NCBI RefSeq assembly: GCF_900102815.1
Contig: NZ_FNGF01000003.1
Coordinates: forward strand, 558,001 to 622,000
DNA length: 64,000 nucleotides
Source: Glycomyces sambucus
GTDB taxonomy: Bacteria; Actinomycetota; Actinomycetes; Mycobacteriales; Micromonosporaceae
Direction of reading: 5' to 3'
The position numbers and the translations under genes are program-made. This document shows positions 26,327 through 35,937 of this stretch, in pieces. The stretch's first letter is position 1, and the number at the start of each line of letters is the position of its first letter. The notes under the pieces are model-generated. The model worked only from the letters and a program-made list of their open reading frames with translations. It had not been told where the DNA came from and did no database searches.

Positions 26327-28051
26327 CTACTCGGCGGGCCGCAGGTCCGCGAGCATCCGGACCGCGCCCATGCCCCACATCTCGTTCCAGAAGCTCGGGT
26401 AGACGCCCGGGGAGCGCTCGGCGGTGGGCCAGCCGGTCCACACGGCGTTGCTCGCCTGCGACCAGGCGCCGTTGTACCACACGGGGATCGCCGGGAGGTC
26501 CTGCACGGTGATGAGCTCCAGCTCGGTGATGACCTCGGCGTAGCGGGGGTCGTCGGTCGCGAGGGTCGAGAGCTCCTGGGTGAGCTCCCACGCCTCCTCG
26601 TTCTCCCAGCGGGAGAAGTTGCCGTTGCGCTGGATCTCGGCCACGGGGAGCTGGAAGAGGTTCTGGAAGTGGCTCCACGGCGAGTTGGTGATCCGGCTGT
26701 TGTTGTTGACGACCAGGTCGAAGTCGCCGGACTCGCGGGCGGCGTCGACCTCGGCGGCGTCGAGGAACACCGCGGTGCAGTCGATCCCCGCGTCGACGAG
26801 GTCGGAGGCGAGGGACTGGGCGGCGGCCTCCCAGTCGGTCCAGCCGTCGGGGACGATGAGCTGGAGGGAGAACGGCTCGCCCTCGCGGGTCTCGACGAAG
26901 CCGTCGCCGTCCTCGTCGGTGTACCCGGCCTCGGTGAGGATCGCGACCGCCTGGGACGGTTCGAAGACGAAGCCGTCGTCGCCGATCGCCTCCGCGTCGT
27001 AGTAGCGCTCCCAGACCGGGAGGAGGCCGGTCGGGTGGGCCTCGGTGACCATGCCGCCGTACACGGCGTCGACGATCTGCCCCGGGCTGATGGCGAAGGC
27101 GACGGCCCGCCGGAACTCGGGGTCGTCGAGGGGCTCGCGGGTGGTGTTCGGGACCAGCATCGCCACGTTGAACGGGGCCATGAAGGGCGGCTTGTCGAAG
27201 TAGGTGGTGAGCGCGGGGTCGCCGGTGAGGAAGTCGTCGACGCCGGGCATGAAGTTGTTGGCGAGGTCGAGCCGGCCCTCGATGAGCATGTTGAGGATGT
27301 CGGCGTTGCCGGGGGTGACGAGGTCGACGATGAACCGCGGCCGCACCTGGAGTCCCAGCGCCTCGGTGGCCCACCAGTCGTCGCGCCGGACCCAGGCGAC
27401 GCGGGTCTCGTCGTAGCTGTGGACCGCGTACGGGCCGGAGACGACCGGGTCCGGGTCGAGGGTGCCGCTCACCAGCTCCTCGGGTGTGTACGCCTCGTAT
27501 ACGTGCTTGGGCACGATCTCGTTGGTGTACAGGAAGTTGTCCCACTCCTGATGGCGCGCTTCGGAGAACGTGAAGCGCAGCGAGCGCTCGTCGAGGACCT
27601 CGACCGCTTCGAGCCAGTCCCAGACGGCCGCGTACGGCACGCCGTCGATCTTGCCGAGCTCGACGGTGTACGCGACGTCGTCGGCGGTGAGCCGCTTCCC
27701 GTCGCTCCACGAGACGCCCTCGCGGAGCGTCAGTTCGTATTCGAGGCCGCCGGTCCACTGCCCGGACTCGGCGAGCCAGGGGGTGAGGCGCTGCTCGGCG
27801 GTGTCGAGGAGGAACAGGTACTCGTATCCGAGCCCGTTGAGGCCGGTGACCTGGCCCGCGCTGATCGGGTTGAAGTCGCCGGGCGGGCCCCAGGCCGTCC
27901 CGGTGGAGTACAGGGTCTCGCCGCGGGGGAAGTCGTCCATGGCGAGGCGGCTCGCGTCGTCGCCGGCCCCGGGTGATTCGTCGTCGCTGCACGCCGCCGT
28001 CGCCAGGGCCGCGGTGGCGGCGAGCGCGGGGAGGTGTCTCCGCTTGGTCAT
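26327..28051 (-). CDS. Orphan family-5 solute-binding lipoprotein (oligosaccharide/peptide)
   Basis: 574 residues. Lipobox ATAAC at Cys21. The family-5 extracellular solute-binding fold is seen in YELTLREGVSWSDGKRLTADDVAYT, DNADILN-like GNADILNMLIEGRLD, FRRAVAFAISPGQIVDAV, and a C-terminal PAIPVWYNGAWSQASNAVWTGW. The W-rich end and YTNEIVPKHV resemble binding proteins for cello- or manno-oligosaccharides as well as peptides. No permease or ATPase genes flank it, so the transporter is elsewhere or it works as a scavenger. The upstream region holds inverted and direct repeats suggesting tight regulation. Confidence 0.88.
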   Translation of the reverse strand: MTKRRHLPALAATAALATAACSDDESPGAGDDASRLAMDDFPRGETLYSTGTAWGPPGDFNPISAGQVTGLNGLGYEYLFLLDTAEQRLTPWLAESGQWTGGLEYELTLREGVSWSDGKRLTADDVAYTVELGKIDGVPYAAVWDWLEAVEVLDERSLRFTFSEARHQEWDNFLYTNEIVPKHVYEAYTPEELVSGTLDPDPVVSGPYAVHSYDETRVAWVRRDDWWATEALGLQVRPRFIVDLVTPGNADILNMLIEGRLDLANNFMPGVDDFLTGDPALTTYFDKPPFMAPFNVAMLVPNTTREPLDDPEFRRAVAFAISPGQIVDAVYGGMVTEAHPTGLLPVWERYYDAEAIGDDGFVFEPSQAVAILTEAGYTDEDGDGFVETREGEPFSLQLIVPDGWTDWEAAAQSLASDLVDAGIDCTAVFLDAAEVDAARESGDFDLVVNNNSRITNSPWSHFQNLFQLPVAEIQRNGNFSRWENEEAWELTQELSTLATDDPRYAEVITELELITVQDLPAIPVWYNGAWSQASNAVWTGWPTAERSPGVYPSFWNEMWGMGAVRMLADLRPAE

Positions 28052-28327
28052 GTCGGTTCTGCTTTCGATGTGCGGGCGACCCGCTTCGCCGGCGCCGGGT
28101 TCCGGTGTGAGGGCGCCGCCGCGCGGGCGGCGGGCGGTCCGGACGGTGCGGCCGATGGCGATGGGGCCGGAGGAGATCGATCCCGCATGTCGGGTTGCGA
28201 CCGCGAGTCGGTCGGAGCCGCCCGATCGGAGCGCTCCGGACGCCGGTGCGCGAGGCCGGGGGTGCGGCAGGGTCGCTGCCGTACGGGGGTGCGCGTCCTC
28301 GCGGTAGGGGAACGTTATCGCAGATTG

Positions 28328-28393
28328 GAAGCGTTGTCAGAACGCTTCGTGCGGCGGTTAGTCGCAATTGCAGGGATAAATACGTCAATTGCA
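28328..28393 (-). promoter_or_regulatory. Inverted and direct repeats upstream of the orphan binding protein
   Basis: A perfect inverted repeat GAAGCGTT-N5-AACGCTTC (28328-28348) and two copies of CAATTGCA (28365 and 28386, 21 bp apart) lie in an AT-rich island. Otherwise the 463-bp gap 28052-28514 holds no supported gene. Confidence 0.5.
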
Positions 28394-28455
28394 CGCCGCG
28401 ATTCGCAATCGCTCCCACGATCGGTATCCAATCGAGATCTCCCGGGAGTGCGGGC

Positions 28456-28483
28456 GGGGCCCGCGCCGGTCGGCGCGGGCCCC
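28456..28483 (-). terminator. Terminator of the ABC exporter operon
   Basis: GGGGCCCGCGCC pairs perfectly with GGCGCGGGCCCC across a 4-nt loop, 31 bases past the permease stop. Confidence 0.7.
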
Positions 28484-28514
28484 TGTTCCTGTTTCCTTCA
28501 GGTCCGGCCGGCCG

Positions 28515-29351
28515 CTAGCGGCCGAGGTTGCGGAAGCGGCGCACGCCCAGCGGCAGGAAGACCAGGGTGATGAGCAGCGGCCACAGAACCGCGGCGGCGA
28601 GGGCGTGCTGCTCGGGCCAGGAGCCGCCGGTGGCGACGGGGTTGCCGAACAGCTCGCGGATCGCGGTCGCGGTGGCGGACACCGGGTTCCACGCGGCGAT
28701 GGCGCCGAGCCAGCCGGGCATGAGCTCGGGCGGGGTGAACACGGAGGAGACCATGCCGAAGGGGAACGCGAGCGCGAAGAGGCTCCCGGTCTGCTCGACG
28801 TTCTTGGCCATGAGGCCGATCCAGACGCCGATCCAGATGAGCGCGAAGCGGAGCCAGATGAGGAGGGCGAACGCGCCCAGGGTCTCCCAGACCGTGCCCT
28901 CGCTGCGCCAGCCGATGGCGAGCGCGATGAGGAAGAGCACGAGCAGGTCGACGCCGGCGTGGATGGTGTCGGAGATGTTGCGGCCCACCACGACCGCCGA
29001 GGAGGCGGTGGGCATGGACCGGATGCGGTCGACCATGCCCTTCTCCTTGGCGTAGGCGACGGCCATGGCGGTGTTCATGAACCCGAAGGCCATCGTCATG
29101 GCGAACATGCCGGGCATGGCGTAGGCGACGTAGTCGACCCCGGCGCCCTGCCCGGTGACGTCCATGGCGGAGCCGAAGACGTACACGAAGAGCAGGACCA
29201 TGACGATGGGGAAGCCGAGGGTCCACGCGAAGTTGGCGGGCTCGCGGAGCAGGTGGGTGAACTCCTGGCCCACGATGGTGCGGTAGTCGTGGAGCGTCCA
29301 CTTGACGCGGCCGGCGAGGGTCTCGTCGGGGAGCGGGGCGACGGCGGTCAC
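28515..29351 (-). CDS. ABC-2 type exporter permease (DrrB-like)
   Basis: 278 residues. Six membrane helices follow an N-terminal amphipathic segment ([16 protein letters not shown]). The DrrB-like features are [41 protein letters not shown] and [20 protein letters not shown]. It forms the membrane half of a drug or lipid exporter with the ATPase encoded immediately upstream; the two overlap by four bases (ATGA). The substrate is unknown. Confidence 0.88.
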   Translation of the reverse strand: MTAVAPLPDETLAGRVKWTLHDYRTIVGQEFTHLLREPANFAWTLGFPIVMVLLFVYVFGSAMDVTGQGAGVDYVAYAMPGMFAMTMAFGFMNTAMAVAYAKEKGMVDRIRSMPTASSAVVVGRNISDTIHAGVDLLVLFLIALAIGWRSEGTVWETLGAFALLIWLRFALIWIGVWIGLMAKNVEQTGSLFALAFPFGMVSSVFTPPELMPGWLGAIAAWNPVSATATAIRELFGNPVATGGSWPEQHALAAAVLWPLLITLVFLPLGVRRFRNLGR

Positions 29352-30310
29352 TGGCGGGCCTCCTGGGGCTGGTCGGGGCGGCCGACGAGTTCGAGGAACG
29401 CCTCGTCGAGGGTGGGGCGGCGCAGGCCGAGGTCGGCGACGGTGATCCGCTGGTCCTGCACGGCGGTCGCGGCGGCGGTGAGGGCCGGGACGGGGTCCTT
29501 GACGGGGGCGGAGACGGTGAGTCCGGCCTCGTCGGCGGCGACGTCGCCTTCGGCGACCGCGGCGACGATCCGCTCCAGGGCGGGGAGGTCGGCGGGGTCG
29601 GCGGCGACGATCTCGAGCCGGTCGGCGCCCATGCGGCGCTTGAGCCCGGCGGGGGTGTCGTCGACGAGGTTGCGGCCGTGGTCGATCACGGCGATGCGGT
29701 CGCAGAGGCGGTCGGCCTCGTCGAGGTAGTGGGTGGTGAGCACGACGGTGGTGCCGTCGGCGGCGAGGCCGGAGACGGCGTCCCAGACCTCGCGGCGCCC
29801 GGCCGGGTCGAGGCCGGTGGTGGGCTCGTCGAGGAAGAGCACCTGCGGGGCGAGGATCATGCTCGCGGCGAGGTCGAGGCGGCGCTTCATGCCGCCCGAG
29901 AACCCCTTGGCCTGGCGGTCGGCGGCGTCGGCGAGCCCGAACTGGGCGAGGAGCCGGTCGGCGCGCTCGCCGGCGCGGGTCTTGTCGAGCCGGAACAGCT
30001 TCCCGAAGAGGACGAGGTTCTGGCGGGCGGTGAGGAGGTCGTCGACGGCGGTCTGCTGGCCGGTGAGGCCGATGCGGCGGCGGACCTGGCGGGCCTCCTT
30101 GGCGACGTCGAACCCGGCGACGGCGGCGCGCCCGGCGTCGTAGCGCAGGAGGGTGGTGAGGATGCGGACGGTGGTGGTCTTCCCGGCGCCGTTGGGGCCC
30201 AGGAGCCCCAGGACGGTTCCGGACTCGGCGACGAGGTCGAAGCCGTCGAGCGCGGCGGTGTCCTTGAATCGCTTGCCGAGGCCGGCGGCCTCGACGGTCG
30301 TGGTGGTCAT
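29348..30310 (-). CDS. ABC exporter ATPase (DrrA-like)
   Basis: 320 residues. Walker A is GPNGAGKTT, the Q-loop is [12 protein letters not shown], the signature is [12 protein letters not shown], Walker B is [12 protein letters not shown], and the H-loop is [15 protein letters not shown]-terminal extension (about 215-320) is typical of DrrA-type daunorubicin-resistance ATPases. It is divergent from a TetR gene whose 85-bp shared intergenic region holds the likely operator. Confidence 0.92.
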   Translation of the reverse strand: MTTTTVEAAGLGKRFKDTAALDGFDLVAESGTVLGLLGPNGAGKTTTVRILTTLLRYDAGRAAVAGFDVAKEARQVRRRIGLTGQQTAVDDLLTARQNLVLFGKLFRLDKTRAGERADRLLAQFGLADAADRQAKGFSGGMKRRLDLAASMILAPQVLFLDEPTTGLDPAGRREVWDAVSGLAADGTTVVLTTHYLDEADRLCDRIAVIDHGRNLVDDTPAGLKRRMGADRLEIVAADPADLPALERIVAAVAEGDVAADEAGLTVSAPVKDPVPALTAAATAVQDQRITVADLGLRRPTLDEAFLELVGRPDQPQEARQ

Positions 30311-30322
30311 CGACTGGTCTCC

Positions 30323-30371
30323 CTAATCGGGTACGTTGTACTCAGTAATAGCATACGGCGTACCCGATTAG
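30323..30371. promoter_or_regulatory. Operator between ABC exporter and TetR gene
   Basis: CTAATCGGGTACG (30323-30335) and its exact reverse complement (30359-30371) form a 13-bp inverted repeat across 23 bp. Each arm continues into a GTAC/GTAT half (GGGTACGTTGTAC and, inverted, GGGTACGCCGTAT). The region covers both promoters. Confidence 0.7.
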
Positions 30372-30395
30372 CAAGCGCGATATCATGAGGCCCCT

Positions 30396-31160
30396 ATGGC
30401 GACACCACAGACTGGGGCGGGCGACCCCGAACGCAGCCTGGAGCTGCTCTGGCGCGAGTTCGAACCGCAGCAGAGCCGCCCCGGGCCGAAGCCGCGGCTC
30501 ACGGTCGACCGGATCGTGGAGGCCGCCATCGCGGTGGCCGACCGCGAGGGCTCGTGCTTCGGGATGCGCAGCGTCTCGGCCGAACTCGGCGTGGGCGCCA
30601 TGACGATCTACCGGTACGTCCCGGGCAAGAAGGAGCTCATCGACCTCATGGTCGACCGGATCTCGCGCTTCGAGGGCGACGCCAAGCCGGACCTGACGGG
30701 GATGACCTGGCGCGAGCGGCTGGAGCTCCTGGCCGAGGGCACGTGGTCGGCGTACGACGACCACCCGTGGATCCTGGAGATCAACCAGCGGCGGCCGGTG
30801 TTCGGGCCGGACTCCATGGCGGGGTACGACTTCGCGCTGTCGGCGTTCGCGGGGCACGACCTGTCGAACCGGGAGATGAACCTCGTCATCACGGCCGTGA
30901 TGAACCTGGTGACGGGCACGGCGCGGCAGTACCTCATGCGCGACAGCGCCGTGGAGGTCCCCGAGGCGAACGAGCGCGAGTGGTGGGACGTCCAGGCGCC
31001 GTACCTGGACCGGGCCATCGAGTCGGGCCGGTTCCCGCACCTCGCGGGGTTCACCGACGAGGAGGCGTGGAACATCACCGCCCACGAGGCGATGCGCTAC
31101 CTCCTGGAGCGGTTCCTCGACGGCCTGGCCCCGCGCATGGAGGCGTCCCGCAGCCAATAG
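30396..31160 (+). CDS. TetR-family repressor of the adjacent exporter
   Basis: 254 residues. An extended N-terminus rich in Pro/Arg precedes the TetR helix-turn-helix (VDRIVEAAIAVADREG, LGVGAMTIYRYVPGKKELIDLM, about 36-90). A C-terminal ligand domain of the TetR_C type common to regulators of DrrAB exporters follows. It probably represses both itself and the divergent ABC genes through the shared inverted repeat and is released by the exported compound. It is convergent with the DUF4253 gene. Confidence 0.9.
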   Translation: MATPQTGAGDPERSLELLWREFEPQQSRPGPKPRLTVDRIVEAAIAVADREGSCFGMRSVSAELGVGAMTIYRYVPGKKELIDLMVDRISRFEGDAKPDLTGMTWRERLELLAEGTWSAYDDHPWILEINQRRPVFGPDSMAGYDFALSAFAGHDLSNREMNLVITAVMNLVTGTARQYLMRDSAVEVPEANEREWWDVQAPYLDRAIESGRFPHLAGFTDEEAWNITAHEAMRYLLERFLDGLAPRMEASRSQ

Positions 31161-31215
31161 GCCGGCGGACGGGTCCACCGGCCGTTCCCCACGGGCGCTA
31201 GGCCCGTCTGCTGTG

Positions 31216-31278
31216 CTTCCCGTTCCGACGGGCTACGCCCATCGACTGCACTTCCCGTTCCGAAGGGCTACGCCCATC
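31216..31278. repeat. 35-bp direct repeat straddling a stop codon
   Basis: A 28-nt segment at 31216-31243 recurs at 31251-31278 with one mismatch. A third, decayed copy lies at about 31185-31212. Each unit contains GGGCTACGCCC, which holds the minus-strand stop codon of the DUF4253 gene in the copy nearest it. Confidence 0.7.
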
Positions 31279-32389
31279 TGAAGTACCACGCCTTCGACCG
31301 GATCATGTGCTCGGCGAGGTCCTCCAGTGTGGGCACGCCGGAGTCGAGGAGGTCGGGGCAGTACGCGTACGCCTCCGAGGCGACGGCGAGCGCCTCCTCG
31401 CGGGAGGGCGGGTGCGGGACGTACAGCTCGACGACGTCGTAGGTCATGGCGACCAGTTCGGCCTCGAAGCGGCGGTTCCAGCTGCGCAGGACCGAGGCGT
31501 GCTCGGCGCCGTAGAGCTCCCAGTTGGTGGAGCCCTTCCAGGGGAACATGGCCGGGATCTTCCAGCCCGCGTCGGTCTCGACGAGGCCGAGGAGGCCCTC
31601 GTGCTGAGGGGTGGCGAAGTCGGAGTCGCCGCGGCGGGGCAGGATCGGGACGCCGCGGGCGGGCTCGCCGGCCTCGGCGCCCTTCTCGTGGAGCAGTTCG
31701 GCGGCGTCGATCTCGTCGGCGCGGGCGAGCTCGTCGTCGCCCTCGTGGATGATCGCCTCGCCGTTGTCGCGCCACTCCTCGGGCGGGCCGAGGAGGACCG
31801 GCATCCAGCCGGTCTGGTCGGCGGCCTGGCGGATGTCGAGCCACCAGCGCAGGGCTTCGGAGGCGCGGACGGCGAAGGCCCACATGGCGGTGTCGCCGCG
31901 GCGCACGAGCTGGTGCATCTTGGGGACGGCCAGGCCGGCGGCGCGCAGGTCGGCGCGCGGGGACCCGGCGATGTCGAGGTCCTCGGAGTCGATGCGGGGC
32001 ATCATCTCGTCGCGGCCGGTGCCCGGGCGGGGCGGCTCGGGCTTGTCCAGTGTGAGCAGTTCCCGGCGCGGGCGCTCGGGGACGAAGATCTCGCCTCCCG
32101 GCTCGGGCTGCGCGGGGACCGCGGCGGCGGGCGCCGGGTCGGGTCGCTCGGGTGCGAGGTCGGGCACGAGCCGGAGTCCGGTCACGGGCGTTGCGGGAGC
32201 GATGCTGTCCTCCTCCAGGGCTACCGGCGAGGGGTCCGGGCCGTTCTCGGGGGCGGCATCGCCGAGAGCCCCTGAGGACGCGCCGGGCTCGGGCGTCTCG
32301 GGCTCGTTGGCAGGTTCGGGTTGGGCGGCGGGATCTGGCACTGAATCTGGTGTGTCCCGGCGCCCCAACAGACGCTGGAGGAGTCCCAC
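31268..32389 (-). CDS. DUF4253 domain protein
   Basis: 373 residues. A low-complexity Pro/Glu-rich N-terminal half (about 1-135) is followed by a C-terminal DUF4253 domain (about 260-373) with VAMTYDVVELYVPHPPSREEALAVASEAYAYCPDLLD and a terminal WYFRWA. DUF4253 has no established function; it occurs in actinobacterial proteins often near contact-dependent or immunity-like genes, so an immunity role is one speculative option. The GTG start at 32389 has no clear ribosome-binding site. Its last codons are tandemly duplicated beyond the stop. Confidence 0.8.
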   Translation of the reverse strand: MGLLQRLLGRRDTPDSVPDPAAQPEPANEPETPEPGASSGALGDAAPENGPDPSPVALEEDSIAPATPVTGLRLVPDLAPERPDPAPAAAVPAQPEPGGEIFVPERPRRELLTLDKPEPPRPGTGRDEMMPRIDSEDLDIAGSPRADLRAAGLAVPKMHQLVRRGDTAMWAFAVRASEALRWWLDIRQAADQTGWMPVLLGPPEEWRDNGEAIIHEGDDELARADEIDAAELLHEKGAEAGEPARGVPILPRRGDSDFATPQHEGLLGLVETDAGWKIPAMFPWKGSTNWELYGAEHASVLRSWNRRFEAELVAMTYDVVELYVPHPPSREEALAVASEAYAYCPDLLDSGVPTLEDLAEHMIRSKAWYFRWA

Positions 32390-32474
32390 AATGAACCATG
32401 ATGCCCTGTCTCCGCCGAAACCGCCACGCCCACCCCCGAACTGGGGCGCACGAATTCACCGGAACGGGCTCGCG

Positions 32475-32570
32475 TCAGCGCCCGCGGCCCTTCTTGAAGA
32501 GGAGGCCGAAGAGGAAGGCGCAGACCAGGATGACGACCAGGATCGCGAGGAGTTTGAACATGATGGCCAT
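32475..32570 (-). CDS. 31-residue single-pass membrane peptide
   Basis: The product MAIMFKLLAILVVILVCAFL... has one hydrophobic helix and a KKGRGR tail that would sit in the cytoplasm. It starts 5 nt after the SGNH hydrolase stop, with AAGGTG inside that gene's last codons, so translation is probably coupled. An internal ATG would shorten it by three residues. No homologue was recognised. Confidence 0.6.
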   Translation of the reverse strand: MAIMFKLLAILVVILVCAFLFGLLFKKGRGR

Positions 32571-32575
32571 GGGGT

Positions 32576-33337
32576 TCACTTCACCTTGGTGAGTTCGGGG
32601 CGCTTGGGGTGGACGGTGTCGCCTGAGGACTTCCCGGTGAGGCGGCGCTTGACCCAGGGGGCGAGGTGCCGGCCGGCCCACTGGACGCCGTTCATGTCGC
32701 GGCGGGGGCGCGGGTGGTCGGGGAGCGGGTCGAGCCATGCCGGGTCCGGCTCGACGTCGAGGGCCAGGCACACGTCGTGGGCGACGCGCTTGTGGCCGAG
32801 GGTGTTCAGGTGGAGGCGGTCGGCGGACCACAGCCGCGGGTCGTCGAAGGCCCGGTCGCCCCACAGGTCGACCAGGACGGCGCCGTGGCGCTTGGCGACC
32901 TTCTTGTACGCGTCGTTGGTGGTGATGAACCGCTTGCGCAGCATGGCCATCCCCGGGATGTGCGGGGTGACGTCAGCGCAGGTGAAGAGGACGACCTCGG
33001 CGCCGGACGCCTTGAACAGGCGCACCACCTCGTGGAGGCGGGTGGCGAGCTGGACCGGGTTGAACCCGGGGCGCAGCGCGTCGTTGCCGCCCGCGGCGAA
33101 GGACACCAGGTCGGGGCTCTGCTTGATCGCGGGGACCACCTGCTCGTCGACGATGCGGTCGAAGAGGCGGCCCCGGATAGCGAGGTTCGCGTAGGCGAAC
33201 GCGGGCCACTGCTCGGCGGCGCGCACCGCGAAGAGGTCGGCCCAGCCGCGGTCGCGGTCGCCGTCAGGGTCCGGGTCGCCGACCCCCTCGGTGAAACTGT
33301 CGCCGATGGCCACGAAACTCGAGTACTCCGCCGCCAC
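32576..33337 (-). CDS. SGNH/GDSL-family hydrolase
   Basis: 253 residues, no signal peptide. The four SGNH blocks are FVAIGDSFTEGVGD (Ser nucleophile, block I), NLAIRGRLFD (block II Gly), FAAGGNDALRP (block III Asn) and SADRLHLNTLGHKRVA (block V Asp/His). It probably deacylates a lipid or a sugar ester; the substrate is unknown. The GTG at 33337 follows GGAGGTG; longer frames start before the conserved block without support. It is translationally linked to a tiny membrane peptide downstream. Confidence 0.9.
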   Translation of the reverse strand: MAAEYSSFVAIGDSFTEGVGDPDPDGDRDRGWADLFAVRAAEQWPAFAYANLAIRGRLFDRIVDEQVVPAIKQSPDLVSFAAGGNDALRPGFNPVQLATRLHEVVRLFKASGAEVVLFTCADVTPHIPGMAMLRKRFITTNDAYKKVAKRHGAVLVDLWGDRAFDDPRLWSADRLHLNTLGHKRVAHDVCLALDVEPDPAWLDPLPDHPRPRRDMNGVQWAGRHLAPWVKRRLTGKSSGDTVHPKRPELTKVK

Positions 33338-33614
33338 TGCCCCACCTCCATGTTCGCCGGGTCCGCACCCGCGCCGTCGATTCGAGAACTGCGCCTCGTG
33401 GGCGCTGACCAGCATGCCTCACCCAGATAACGATCGGATTTCGATCAGGTGGCGAGGTCGGGCACAGCGGTCCATACGTCGCGTGGCGGGTGGCGGACGC
33501 TGACGCGGTCCCGTTCGGGCGCTTGGGTTCTCGGCAGGAGGCGTGGCCTGGGCGCGGGGGGCCGGCCAGGCGTGGACGGCGGCGTGTCCGCTATCCGTCA
33601 GAGTGGCGGAGGTC

Positions 33615-34439
33615 TCAGACGTACCAGCCGGCGGCGCCGGGCTCGACCCACCAGGTGCGCTTGCGGCCGAGTTCGCCGGCGAGGCCGTCCTGGATGTAGG
33701 TGACCGAGCCGGCGGGGTGGACGGCGACGGCGCGGCCCTTGGCGCGGCGGACCTCGATGCGCAGGCGCTTCCTGAAGCGGCCCACGGTGACCGGGACGGC
33801 GACCGCGACGTCGATCTTCCCGTCGGCGGGGTCGGGTTCGGCGAGGACCATGTCGTCGGCGGCCGCGTAGCCGTCGGCGTTGGCGACCACGCACGCGAGG
33901 ATCTGCTCGCTGCCGTCGGCGAGGACGACGTCGTCGAGGTTGACGACGCCGCGCCAGGGCCGGTCGCCGCCGCCGAGGCGGACGCCGTCGATCGCGACGC
34001 CCCCGCCGTCGTGGCGCATGAGGTCGGTGCGGCGGACCGTCCCGCCGGTGACGGCCTCGGCGACCTCGGCGGGCTTCTCGGGCAGGCCGAGGCGGGCCAC
34101 GATCCCGGGCGTCCCGCCGAGCGGGAGGACCGCGAGCGCGGGGAGGTCGGGGACGGTGCGCCCGTCGGGCAGGCCCTCGGGGCGCTTGCTGGGGGCGGGC
34201 ATCGCGAGCCGCGTGAGCCGGGCGAGGACGGCGTTGACCTGCTCGTCGGTGTCGGCGGCGAGGACGATCCGCTCCTCGGGGTCGGCGGCGGCGGCGTCGA
34301 TGTCCTCGGCGGTGCGGGCCTCGACGGTGCGCACGGCCGCGCCGCGCGCCTTCAGCTCGTCGGCCAGGTGCAGCGCCTGGGTGCGCGGCCCGGGGTTCGA
34401 GCAGTCGGACTCCACGAGGGTCAAGACGACGACGTTCAC
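33615..34439 (-). CDS. Degenerate diacylglycerol-kinase-like protein
   Basis: 274 residues. The spacing and hydrophobic pattern follow lipid kinases of the DAGK/LCB5 fold: an N-terminal nucleotide-type domain, AVLPLGGTPGIVARLGLPEKPAEVAEAVTGG...RRTDLMR (normally PLGTGNDFAR...G...DL), and a C-terminal beta-sandwich. The GGDGT phosphate loop is replaced by AADTDEQVNAVL, and G-T-G-N-D is lost. It is therefore likely catalytically dead or altered. The GTG start has TAGAGT 7 nt upstream. The family call is moderate. Confidence 0.6.
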   Translation of the reverse strand: MNVVVLTLVESDCSNPGPRTQALHLADELKARGAAVRTVEARTAEDIDAAAADPEERIVLAADTDEQVNAVLARLTRLAMPAPSKRPEGLPDGRTVPDLPALAVLPLGGTPGIVARLGLPEKPAEVAEAVTGGTVRRTDLMRHDGGGVAIDGVRLGGGDRPWRGVVNLDDVVLADGSEQILACVVANADGYAAADDMVLAEPDPADGKIDVAVAVPVTVGRFRKRLRIEVRRAKGRAVAVHPAGSVTYIQDGLAGELGRKRTWWVEPGAAGWYV

Positions 34440-34541
34440 CCGCCCGACTCTACGGTGTGACGGGGACCCGCTTCATAGTGCTTGGGCCTGCTGAGACCCC
34501 AGATAAACGAATGCAAGTAGGCTTGGCAGGTAATCGGGTGA

Positions 34542-35852
<1,311 letters not shown>

Positions 35853-35870
35853 CAGACGCTTCCAACCGCA

Positions 35871-35894
35871 AGGGGGTGCCGTCCGGCGCCCCCT
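35871..35894 (+). terminator. purA terminator
   Basis: AGGGGGTGCC pairs with GGCGCCCCCT (one G-U) across a 4-nt loop, 19 bases after the purA stop. Confidence 0.7.
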
Positions 35895-35937
35895 CGCGGC
35901 GTCCCCGGGGCGCGACGGGGCGGGGTAACCTGCCCCC

